A stretch of DNA of 64,000 nucleotides, taken from positions 372,001 to 436,000 of the forward strand of contig NZ_BMQJ01000003.1 of assembly GCF_014648055.1 (NCBI RefSeq), written 5' to 3'. The DNA comes from Streptosporangium pseudovulgare (GTDB taxonomy: Bacteria; Actinomycetota; Actinomycetes; Streptosporangiales; Streptosporangiaceae). Positions 43,606 through 52,505 of this stretch are shown here, piece after piece. The notes below the pieces were generated by a model. The model saw only the letters and a program-made list of their open reading frames with translations. It ran no database searches and had not been told where the DNA came from. Every line of letters begins with the position of its first letter. Positions within the stretch are counted from its first letter, which is position 1. The translations under genes were made by a program, and so were the position numbers.

Positions 43606-44253
43606 TCAGGCGAGGTCCGCGTCGTGCACGAGGATCGCCGCCTGCACCCGGTTGGCCAGGCCCAGTTTGGCGAGCACCCGGCTGACGTGCGCTTTCACCG
43701 TCGCCTCGGCCAGCCGGAGCTCCCGTCCGATCTCGGCGTTCGACAGACCACGGGCCAGTGCCCTGATCACGTCCTCCTCCCTGGCGGTCAGTGACGCGAG
43801 CCGATCGCGAGCGATCTCGGCGCGTGAGGGGGCCCGGTCGACGAAGGAGGCGATCAGCCGTTTGATGACGGTGGGAGACAGCATGGCCTGGCCCGACGCG
43901 ACCGTGCGGACGGCGGCGGCCAGCTCCCGGGGCGGGGTGTCCTTGAGCAGGAACCCGACCGCGCCGAGCCGCAGCGCCTCGTGGACGTACTCGTCCAGGT
44001 CGAAGGTGGTGAGCATGATCACCTTGGGCGGGTCGGGCGCGGCCAGGACGCGCGCCGCGGCGGTCAGGCCGTCGGCGCCGGGCATGCGCACGTCCATCAG
44101 CACGACCTGGGGCCGGAGCCTGGCGGCGGCGGTGACCGCCTCGTCGCCGTCGCGGGCCTCGCCGACGACCGCCACGTCGCCCGCCGCCTCCAGGATCATC
44201 CGCAGCCCGGACCTGACCAGCGCCTCGTCGTCGGCGATCAGCACGCGGATCAC
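43606..44253 (-). CDS. NarL/LuxR-family response regulator
   Basis: A 215-residue protein. The receiver domain has Asp8-Asp9, phospho-acceptor Asp54 (VLMDVRMPGADG) and Lys in FLLKDTPP. The LuxR-type helix-turn-helix covers residues 150-210 (LTAREEDVIRALARGLSNAE). The GTG start overlaps the stop of the kinase gene (GTGA), so the pair is co-translated. The regulon is unknown. The nearby divergent secreted hydrolase gene at 45501 is a possible target. Confidence 0.94.
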   Translation of the reverse strand: MIRVLIADDEALVRSGLRMILEAAGDVAVVGEARDGDEAVTAAARLRPQVVLMDVRMPGADGLTAAARVLAAPDPPKVIMLTTFDLDEYVHEALRLGAVGFLLKDTPPRELAAAVRTVASGQAMLSPTVIKRLIASFVDRAPSRAEIARDRLASLTAREEDVIRALARGLSNAEIGRELRLAEATVKAHVSRVLAKLGLANRVQAAILVHDADLA

Positions 44254-45392
44254 GCGGCGGGGATCCTGACCAGGACCTGGAAGCCGTGCCCGCCCCGCGG
44301 ACCGGTCTCCAGCCGGCCGCCGGCCAGCTCGACGCGTTCACGCAGGCCGACCAGCCCCAGACCGGAGCCGGGCAGGCCCCCGCGGTCCGTCTCGGCCGAA
44401 GGCCCGTTGCGCACGACGACCTCCAGCTCGGCGGGCAGGTAGCGGACGAACACGTCGGTCTCGGCGTCGCCCGCGTGCCGGTGCACGTTGGTCAGCGCCT
44501 CCTGGACCACGCGGTAGGCGGTGCGTTCCGCGGTGGGCCCGAGCGGGCGCGCCTCGCCCTCGTCGTGGCGGTTGACCGCGACGCCCAGAGCCCGGGTCTG
44601 GTCGAGCAGCCGGTCGAGGTCGGCCAGCGTGGGCTGCGGATCGCGTACGGGGGCCTGCGAGCGCAGCACGCCCAGCACCTCGCGCAGGTCGCCCAGCGCC
44701 TCCCTGCCGATGCCGCCGATCAGCGCCGCGGCCTCGGCGGTGCGGTCGTCGGGGGCGCCGACCTCCAGGGCGCCCGCGTGCAGGACCATCAGCGACACCC
44801 GGTGCGCGACCACGTCGTGCATCTCCCGCGCGATGCGGGCGCGTTCCTGGTCTCGTGCCTGCTCCGCGCGCAGCACCTGCTCGCGTCGCAGCTGCCGCGC
44901 CTGTTCGCGCACCGCGTCCAGCACCTGCCGCCTGGAGCGGACCCACAGCCCCACGACCAGGGGGAGTCCCAGCAGCGCCGCGCCGAGGAGGAGCACGTTG
45001 CCCGGGGTGCCCGCGACCACTGCCCGGTACCCGCCGCTCCACCGGGAGACGAGGCCGCCGAGCGCGTACACCGCGACGGCGACGGTCCCGTAGAGCCACA
45101 GGTGGCGGCGGTGCAGGCGCGTGCCCGCGTAGTAGGAGGCCGCGACGGCGGCGGGCCACATCACCAGCCAGACGTAGGCGACGGCGCCCACCGCGGCGAG
45201 CGGCCATGGCGAACGCCTGGCGTGGACCGCGGCCGCCCCGGAGGCGGCGGCGACGGCCGCGAGCACGGGGACGGGCAGTGTGGATCCGACCCCCATCGAG
45301 CCGGTCGCGGACGCCATGGAGAGGAGGAACACCGCCGCGCCGAGCGCCCACGGCGTGATCCGCTCGACGATCCCGGCGTCGCCGTACGTCAT
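44250..45392 (-). CDS. DesK-type membrane sensor histidine kinase
   Basis: A 380-residue kinase from ATG 45392. Four or five membrane helices lie in residues 15-150. A coiled region rich in Arg/Gln leads to the HisKA_3 box with His192 (ARIAREMHDVVAHRVSLMVL). HATPase_c follows (residues 285-378: EALTNVHRHAGDAETDVFVR, and GSGLGLVGLRERVELAGGRL). There is no separate extracellular sensor. It is the first gene of the pair with the response regulator at 43606. Confidence 0.93.
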   Translation of the reverse strand: MTYGDAGIVERITPWALGAAVFLLSMASATGSMGVGSTLPVPVLAAVAAASGAAAVHARRSPWPLAAVGAVAYVWLVMWPAAVAASYYAGTRLHRRHLWLYGTVAVAVYALGGLVSRWSGGYRAVVAGTPGNVLLLGAALLGLPLVVGLWVRSRRQVLDAVREQARQLRREQVLRAEQARDQERARIAREMHDVVAHRVSLMVLHAGALEVGAPDDRTAEAAALIGGIGREALGDLREVLGVLRSQAPVRDPQPTLADLDRLLDQTRALGVAVNRHDEGEARPLGPTAERTAYRVVQEALTNVHRHAGDAETDVFVRYLPAELEVVVRNGPSAETDRGGLPGSGLGLVGLRERVELAGGRLETGPRGGHGFQVLVRIPAA

Positions 45393-45500
45393 GATCCGAG
45401 GCTATCCGGCGATCCGGGCGGCGGCCCGCTACGAAAGTAGCGGGTGCCGGGCGACTTCCGCCGGGGACGGTACGGCAGGACCGCCCGGCAGGGTGGCGGC

Positions 45501-46649
45501 ATGAGAAAGACGATCATCGCGAGCACGCTCGCCCTCTGCGCGTTCACCGGCGCCGGCACGGCACACGCCGCGTCGCTCACGCCCACGCCCACGCCGTCCA
45601 GGCCCACCCTGCCCGCGCCGACCCTGCCCGCGCCGACCGGCGGCCACGCCGTCGGGCGGTCGGTCGTCCACCTGGTCGACTCCGCCCGCCCCGACCCGTG
45701 GGTCGGCGGGAGGCCGCGCGAGCTGATGGTCTCGATCTGGTACCCGGCGCGCAAGGCCGTGGGGAAGCGGGCCCCGTACGTCACGCCCCGGGAGTCAGAA
45801 CTGATCATCAAGAGCGTGCCGCAGCTGAAGGACGTGCCGCCGGAAACGCTCACCAGGACGAGGACGTACGCCCGCGTCGACGCGCCCCCGCTGAAGCGCA
45901 GGGGCGGGTGGCCGCTGGTGGTCATGTCGCCCGGCATGACGCTGCCCCGCGCCACGCTGACCTCGCTGGCCGAGGACTTCGCCAGCAGGGGCTACCTGGT
46001 GGCGGGCATCGAGCACACCTACGAGTCGGTCGCCACCACGTTCCCGGACGGCAGGACCGTCACGTTCGAGGCGGGCAGGGGCGGCCAGACCCCGGAACTG
46101 GGGGAGAAGGTCGCCCGGGTCCGGGCCGCCGACACGGCGTTCGTGCTGGACGCGCTGGAAGAGGACAGGCGCTGGAACCGGCTGGTCGACGAGACCAGGA
46201 TCGCGATGGCAGGACACTCGGCCGGCGGGCAGAGCGCCGCGCATCTCCTGCAGGGGAACCGGCGGATCAGGGCCGCGGTCAACCTGGACGGCTCCTACAA
46301 CCCGAAGACACCGGCCGAGCCCGTCCGCAAGCCCTTCATGATGATCGGCAATCCGCGGCAGGAACCGGCCACCGGTGATGAGAAGGGGTCCTGGGACCTG
46401 TTCTGGCCGCACGTGACCGGTGACTGGAAGCGCCGGCTGACCGTCACCGGCGCCGAGCACATGAGCTTCGTCGACTACGCGGTGCTCCAGCCGCAGCTGG
46501 GACTGCCGGCCGCCCCCATCGACGGCGAGCGTTCCATAGCGATCACCCGCGCGTACGTCGGCGCCTTCCTCGACCTGCACCTGAAGGGCGAGCGCCGGCC
46601 GTTGCTGGACGGCCCGTCGGACGATTATCCCGAGGTGAGGTTCTGGTAG
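45501..46649 (+). CDS. Secreted PAF-acetylhydrolase-like alpha/beta hydrolase
   Basis: A 382-residue protein from ATG 45501. The signal peptide (RKTIIASTLALCAFTGAGTA) is cleaved near residue 24. A Pro/Thr linker follows (TPTPTPSRPTLPAPTLPAPT). The hydrolase domain has RELMVSIWYPARK, VVMSPGMTLPR (oxyanion), the nucleophile elbow IAMAGHSAGGQSA, and the catalytic His in GAEHMSFVDYAVL. These are the features of platelet-activating-factor acetylhydrolase/chlorophyllase-like lipases. It is exported and probably hydrolyses esters. It is divergent from the two-component operon, which may control it. Confidence 0.9.
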   Translation: MRKTIIASTLALCAFTGAGTAHAASLTPTPTPSRPTLPAPTLPAPTGGHAVGRSVVHLVDSARPDPWVGGRPRELMVSIWYPARKAVGKRAPYVTPRESELIIKSVPQLKDVPPETLTRTRTYARVDAPPLKRRGGWPLVVMSPGMTLPRATLTSLAEDFASRGYLVAGIEHTYESVATTFPDGRTVTFEAGRGGQTPELGEKVARVRAADTAFVLDALEEDRRWNRLVDETRIAMAGHSAGGQSAAHLLQGNRRIRAAVNLDGSYNPKTPAEPVRKPFMMIGNPRQEPATGDEKGSWDLFWPHVTGDWKRRLTVTGAEHMSFVDYAVLQPQLGLPAAPIDGERSIAITRAYVGAFLDLHLKGERRPLLDGPSDDYPEVRFW

Positions 46650-46754
46650 CCGCGGAACCGCTCTCCCTGTTGACCTCAAGGTAGATCGAGGTTGTTGCAT
46701 GGGTGGCGACGATCCCGTCATCGGGCGGGATCCGGCGATGAGAGAGGTATGGCC

Positions 46755-47177
46755 ATGACCGATGACGTTCTCGTGGTGGGAGAGATCTCGCGGGAGACCC
46801 GGGCGGCGGTGACCGGTGTGGTCAAGGCGCTGGAGGAGGCGTTCAACACCAAGGACCCGATCGCGCTGAGCGAGCAGTTCGCCGAGCGGACGTCCTGGTC
46901 CAACGCCATGGGCACGCGCCTGGACGGCCGCGAGGCGATCGTCGAGTTCAGCGTTCCGGCGATGAAGGGTTTCCTGGGTGAGTCCTACGCGCGGTACGAC
47001 GTCGTCAAGCTGCTGGAGATCGCCCCGGAGGTGATCGCGGTGAACGTGGCGCAGACGCCCACGGACCGTGCGGGCGAACCCGTCGAGGGCGCCCGGGGTG
47101 CGACGCTCTACGTGATCTCCAGGCAGCCGGACGGCTGGAAGATCGTGGCCGGCCAGAACACCGCCGTCCCCGCCTGA
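46755..47177 (+). CDS. SgcJ/EcaC-type SnoaL-like protein
   Basis: A 140-residue NTF2-like protein. ATG 46755 is preferred to the ATG at 46749 because AGAGAGG then has proper spacing. ALEEAFNTKDPIALSEQFAE, TSWSNAMGTRLDGREAIVEF and the closing strand GWKIVAGQNTAVPA are the SgcJ/EcaC pattern. Members are small proteins in secondary-metabolite or stress contexts without a proven common reaction. It is a single gene, convergent with the siderophore-binding protein gene; a GC hairpin lies between. Confidence 0.8.
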   Translation: MTDDVLVVGEISRETRAAVTGVVKALEEAFNTKDPIALSEQFAERTSWSNAMGTRLDGREAIVEFSVPAMKGFLGESYARYDVVKLLEIAPEVIAVNVAQTPTDRAGEPVEGARGATLYVISRQPDGWKIVAGQNTAVPA

Positions 47178-47200
47178 CCCGCTCCGCATCTCACCGGTTC

Positions 47201-47233
47201 GCGGGGCCGTTCGCCTGCGGCGCCCGGCCCCGC
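47201..47233. terminator. Bidirectional hairpin
   Basis: GCGGGGCC (47201-47208) pairs exactly with GGCCCCGC (47226-47233). It lies between two convergent genes and would serve both. Confidence 0.5.
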
Positions 47234-47244
47234 GCCGTACGGGA

Positions 47245-48177
47245 TCAGGACTTGGCGTACTTCTCCAGGTCGTCGAGGATCTTCCCGGCCGCGGTGACCC
47301 CGATCCCCGTCATCCAGGTCTCGTCGTCCACGTCGTGCGCCCGGCCGCCCTTGACCACCGGCAGGTTCTTCCAGAGCGGGCCCGCGGTGACGGCGGCCTG
47401 GTCCTGGGCGGCCTGGTCGCCGTAGGCGGTGTAGAAGAGGACGTCACCGTCGGCCTGGGGGAGGTTCTCCTGGCTCAGCTCGCCGAAGCGCCGGTCCGCC
47501 GCGCCGTTCAGCTGCTGGGGCTCGGGACGGCCGAAGCCCGCGTCGCCGACCACGATGCCGCTGAACGACTCGGGACCGTACATCCGGATCTTGCCGGGCA
47601 TGAAGCGGATGATGCTCACCTTGACCGTCTCGGAGCCGCCCAGCGAGCGCGCCCGCGACTGGTAGTCGGCGAGGAGCTTCTCGGCCTGCGTCTTCTTGCC
47701 CAGGGCCTCGGCGTCGAGGAGGAAGTTCTCCTTCCAGGTGGTCCCGACCTTCTCCGTGAACACGGTCGGCGCGATCCGGTTGAGCTTGTCGTAGAACTGC
47801 TCCTGGCGGAACTTCGAGCCGAGGATCAGGTCCGGCTTGAGCGCGGCGATGGCCTCCAGGTTGGGAGCCTGGAGGGTGCCGACCGGCTTGGTGGCGTCCA
47901 GAGCCGAGCCGAGATACTTCGGCCACGCCTGGTTCTGGGACGCCTGGGCCGCGCCGACCGGGGAGAGGCCGAGGGAGACCATGCTGTCCAGCTTGTCGGT
48001 GTCGAGCACGACGACCCGCTTGGGCGTCTCGGGCACCTTCGTCTCGCCCATCGCGTGCTTGACCGTCCGGGTGGGGCCCTCGGCGGTCTGATCCCCGCCG
48101 CCGGAGGCGCCGCAGGCGGCGAGGGCGACGGTCGAGAGCAGAACCGCGGCGGCGGCTCTGACCAGGCGGAAGGTCAT
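47245..48177 (-). CDS. Iron-siderophore ABC transporter substrate-binding lipoprotein
   Basis: A 310-residue lipoprotein from ATG 48177. The signal peptide ends in the lipobox LAAC (AAAVLLSTVALAACGASG). The mature part is a FecB/FepB-type class III binding protein: RVVVLDTDKLDSMVSLGLSP, the Leu-Glu-Ala-Ile-Ala-Ala-Leu-Lys-Pro-Asp-Leu-Ile strand after PN, and a long inter-lobe helix. It captures Fe(III)-siderophore outside the membrane. The permease and ATPase genes are not adjacent, so it must work with a transporter encoded elsewhere. An IdeR/DmdR-type iron box lies 18 bases upstream. Confidence 0.93.
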   Translation of the reverse strand: MTFRLVRAAAAVLLSTVALAACGASGGGDQTAEGPTRTVKHAMGETKVPETPKRVVVLDTDKLDSMVSLGLSPVGAAQASQNQAWPKYLGSALDATKPVGTLQAPNLEAIAALKPDLILGSKFRQEQFYDKLNRIAPTVFTEKVGTTWKENFLLDAEALGKKTQAEKLLADYQSRARSLGGSETVKVSIIRFMPGKIRMYGPESFSGIVVGDAGFGRPEPQQLNGAADRRFGELSQENLPQADGDVLFYTAYGDQAAQDQAAVTAGPLWKNLPVVKGGRAHDVDDETWMTGIGVTAAGKILDDLEKYAKS

Positions 48178-48194
48178 GGGTTCCCCTTGATTCA

Positions 48195-48213
48195 TAAGGT
48201 TAGGCAAGCCTAA
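48195..48213. promoter_or_regulatory. Iron box (IdeR/DmdR1-type)
   Basis: TAAGGTTAGGCAAGCCTAA matches the 19-bp actinobacterial iron-box consensus TWAGGTWAGSCTWACCTWA at 17 positions and is symmetric about GGCAAGCC. It stands just upstream of the siderophore-binding lipoprotein gene. The iron-bound repressor would shut the gene off in iron-replete cells. Confidence 0.88.
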
Positions 48214-48285
48214 ATATAGATGCGGTCATCGGCAGGCCAAGAACCCGCCTGCCCGAAACGCGACCGAAACACCGCGCGCCCGGGT

Positions 48286-48323
48286 TTCACAGGCCCGAAA
48301 CACCCGTGCACGAGGTCTGAAAC
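48286..48323 (+). promoter_or_regulatory. GlnR box before amtB
   Basis: TTCAC-n6-GAAAC-n6-GCACG-n6-GAAAC (48286-48290, 48297-48301, 48308-48312, 48319-48323) matches the GlnR a-b-a-b arrangement gTnAC-n6-GaAAC with exact six-base spacers. An extra GAAAC-n6-GAAAC pair lies at 48255-48270. The box is 115 bases before the amtB ATG. GlnR would activate amtB-glnK-glnD when nitrogen is scarce. Confidence 0.78.
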
Positions 48324-48437
48324 GGTGCGCCACCAGGCTGTGGGCCAACGTCAGTGCGCGGCCGGTCGACGAAGCCCAGAAGCGTTCACTGCGACCTGAG
48401 ACGGCCATACGCCATGTGTAAGGGAGGGTCGCGTCGA

Positions 48438-50086
<1,649 letters not shown>

Positions 50087-50089
50087 CCC

Positions 50090-52414
50090 GTGAGGGGTGA
50101 CGCCCGCTCCTACGCCGCGGTCCGCAGGGACCGGGCGGCGGACATCGACCGCTGGCTCGCGGACCTGCTCCGGTCGGCCTGCGGCACGCCGCCCGGAGCC
50201 CTCGAAGGCGTCGCGCGCGGCGCCCGGCGCGACCCCCCGCGAGGGGCCCCGCGCGGGGCGCCGGGCGGTGGAGTCCCCGAGGGCGTCGCGCTGGTCGCGG
50301 TGGGCAGCCTGGGCCGCGGCGAACTCGCCCCGGGCAGCGACCTGGACCTGGTCCTGCTGCACGACGGCCGGCGGGACGTCGCGAGGGTCGCCGACCGTCT
50401 CTGGTACCCGATCTGGGACGCGGGAGTGGGCCTGGACCACTCGGTGCGCACGGTGGAGGAGGCCGCCGCCGTCGCCCGGGACGACCTCAAGGCCGCGCTG
50501 GGCCTCATCCAGGCCCGGCACGTGGCCGGCGACCCGGAGCTGACCCGGGCGGCGCGCGAGACCGTGCTCGCCGGCTGGCGGGCCGACGCCCGGCGGCGGC
50601 TGGGCGAGCTGCGGGAGGCCGCCGAGGGGCGGGCCGCGGCGTGCGGGGAGCTGGCGTTCCTCCTGGAACCCGATCTGAGGGACGCCCGCGGTGGTCTCCG
50701 CGACGTGCAGGCGATGCAGGCCGTGGCCGCCGCCTGGGTGGCCCCGGCGCCGGGGCCCCGGTCCCGCGAGGCGTACGAGCTGCTGCTCGACGTGCGGCAC
50801 GCCCTGCACCTGGTCACCGCCCGCGGGGCCGACCGGCTGGTGCTCCAGGAACAGGACGCGGTGGCCGGGGCGCTGGGCCTGCTCGACGCCGAGGCGCTGA
50901 TGCGCCGGCTGGCCGAGGCGGGCCGGACGGTGGCGCACGCCTTCGACGCCACCTGGCGCGCCGCCGACCGGCTGCTCGGCGGTCCCGCCCCGCGGGGCCG
51001 CCGCCCGCTGGCCGACGGCGTCGTCGAGCACGGCGGCGAGGTGGCGCTCGCCCGGGGGGCGAACCCCCGCACCGACCCCGTGCTCGTGCTCCGCGCCGCC
51101 GCCGCGGCGGCGCAGGCGGGGCTGCCGATGGCCCCCGCCGCGGTCACCTCGCTGGCGGCCCAGTCGCCGCCGATGCCGGTCCCGTGGCCGGCCGCGGCGC
51201 GCGACGCGCTGGTGGCGCTGCTCGGCGCGGGCCGCGCGGCGGTCCCGGTCTGGGAGGAGCTGGACCAGGCGGGGGTGCTGGTCCGGCTCCTGCCGGACTG
51301 GGAGCGGGTACGGCACCGCCCGCAGCGCAACCCGGTGCACCGCTACACCGTGGACCGGCACCTCATCGAGACCGCGGCCGCGGCGGCCGCGCACACCCGG
51401 GACGTCTCCCGTCCCGACCTGCTGCTCATCGCCGCCCTCCTGCACGACGTCGGCAAGGGCTGGCCGGGAGACCACTCCGTCACCGGCGCGGTGGTGGCCC
51501 GCGACATCGGGACCCGCATCGGCCTGCCGCCCGCCGACGTCGCCGTCCTGGAGCGGGTGGTCCGTCACCACCTGCTGCTGCCGGAGACCGCGACCCGCCG
51601 TGACCTGGACGACCCGGTGACGATCTCCCGGGTGGCCGAGGCGGTCGGCTCGCGGGAGGTCCTGGATCTGCTGGCCGCGCTCGCCGTGGCCGACGGCGCC
51701 GCCACCGGCCCGGCCGCCTGGAACGCCTGGAAGGCGTCGCTGGTGGCCGACCTCGTGCGCCGGACGCGCTCGGTGCTGTCCGGCGCGCAGCCGCCCCCGG
51801 CGCCCACGCTGTCGGCGGATCGGGCGTCCCTGGCCCGGCACGGCGGCTGCGCCGTGCGGGTCGGCGGGGGAGCGGTCACCGTGGTGGCTCCGGCCGTCCG
51901 CCACAGTGCCGGGCTGCTGTGGCGGGCGGCCGGGGTGCTCGCCGCCCACCGGATGGTGGTGCGCGCCGCCTCCGCGGCCTCGGCGGGCGGCACGGCCGTC
52001 ATCGAGTTCTCGGTCGTCCCCGAGTACGGCTCGCCGCCCGACCCGGCGACCCTGGAGGCCGATCTGCGGCTGGTGCTGGCGGGGCGGCTCGACATCGAGG
52101 AGCGTCTGGCCAGGAGGGCGAGATCGATGCGGCCGTCCCGGATTCCGGTGGCTCCGCCCCGGGTCGCGCTGCTGGACGACGCGTCCGCCACCGCCACGGT
52201 GATCGAAGTGCGCGCCCACGATCGCCCAGGGTTATTGTGGCGAATCGGCAGGGCTTTCGGAGACTGTGGTCTTGACGTACGCGCCGCGCGTGTGGAGACT
52301 CTCGGCGCGGAGGCGGTGGACGTCTTCTACGTCGTCGACAGGGCCGGACGCCCACTGACCGACGCGGTTCAGCGAGCACAGGTGCGGGACCAGGTGCTCG
52401 CCGCGCTGCGGTAA
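50090..52414 (+). CDS. glnD: PII nucleotidyltransferase/removing enzyme
   Basis: A 774-residue enzyme. The nucleotidyltransferase core has GSLGRGELAPGSDLDLVLLH. A helical linker precedes the HD phosphohydrolase domain (LLLIAALLHDVGKGWPGDHS). Two ACT domains finish the protein (around residues 590-660 and 695-774; VIEVRAHDRPGLLWRIGRAF). It starts three bases after the glnK stop. It attaches and removes the nucleotide on GlnK Tyr51 according to nitrogen state. A low-complexity Gly/Pro/Arg stretch (residues 40-60) interrupts the N-terminus, which is uncommon for the family. GTG 50090 is used; GTG 50097 is out of frame. Confidence 0.95.
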   Translation: MRGDARSYAAVRRDRAADIDRWLADLLRSACGTPPGALEGVARGARRDPPRGAPRGAPGGGVPEGVALVAVGSLGRGELAPGSDLDLVLLHDGRRDVARVADRLWYPIWDAGVGLDHSVRTVEEAAAVARDDLKAALGLIQARHVAGDPELTRAARETVLAGWRADARRRLGELREAAEGRAAACGELAFLLEPDLRDARGGLRDVQAMQAVAAAWVAPAPGPRSREAYELLLDVRHALHLVTARGADRLVLQEQDAVAGALGLLDAEALMRRLAEAGRTVAHAFDATWRAADRLLGGPAPRGRRPLADGVVEHGGEVALARGANPRTDPVLVLRAAAAAAQAGLPMAPAAVTSLAAQSPPMPVPWPAAARDALVALLGAGRAAVPVWEELDQAGVLVRLLPDWERVRHRPQRNPVHRYTVDRHLIETAAAAAAHTRDVSRPDLLLIAALLHDVGKGWPGDHSVTGAVVARDIGTRIGLPPADVAVLERVVRHHLLLPETATRRDLDDPVTISRVAEAVGSREVLDLLAALAVADGAATGPAAWNAWKASLVADLVRRTRSVLSGAQPPPAPTLSADRASLARHGGCAVRVGGGAVTVVAPAVRHSAGLLWRAAGVLAAHRMVVRAASAASAGGTAVIEFSVVPEYGSPPDPATLEADLRLVLAGRLDIEERLARRARSMRPSRIPVAPPRVALLDDASATATVIEVRAHDRPGLLWRIGRAFGDCGLDVRAARVETLGAEAVDVFYVVDRAGRPLTDAVQRAQVRDQVLAALR

Positions 52415-52505
52415 CCGTAGCCCGATCGTTTTTTGTCACCTTCGTAACGATTAAGCCCGGTTTGTCGGCTATGCCGGTTGCGTCCCGTGACCTTGTGGTC
52501 TCATT

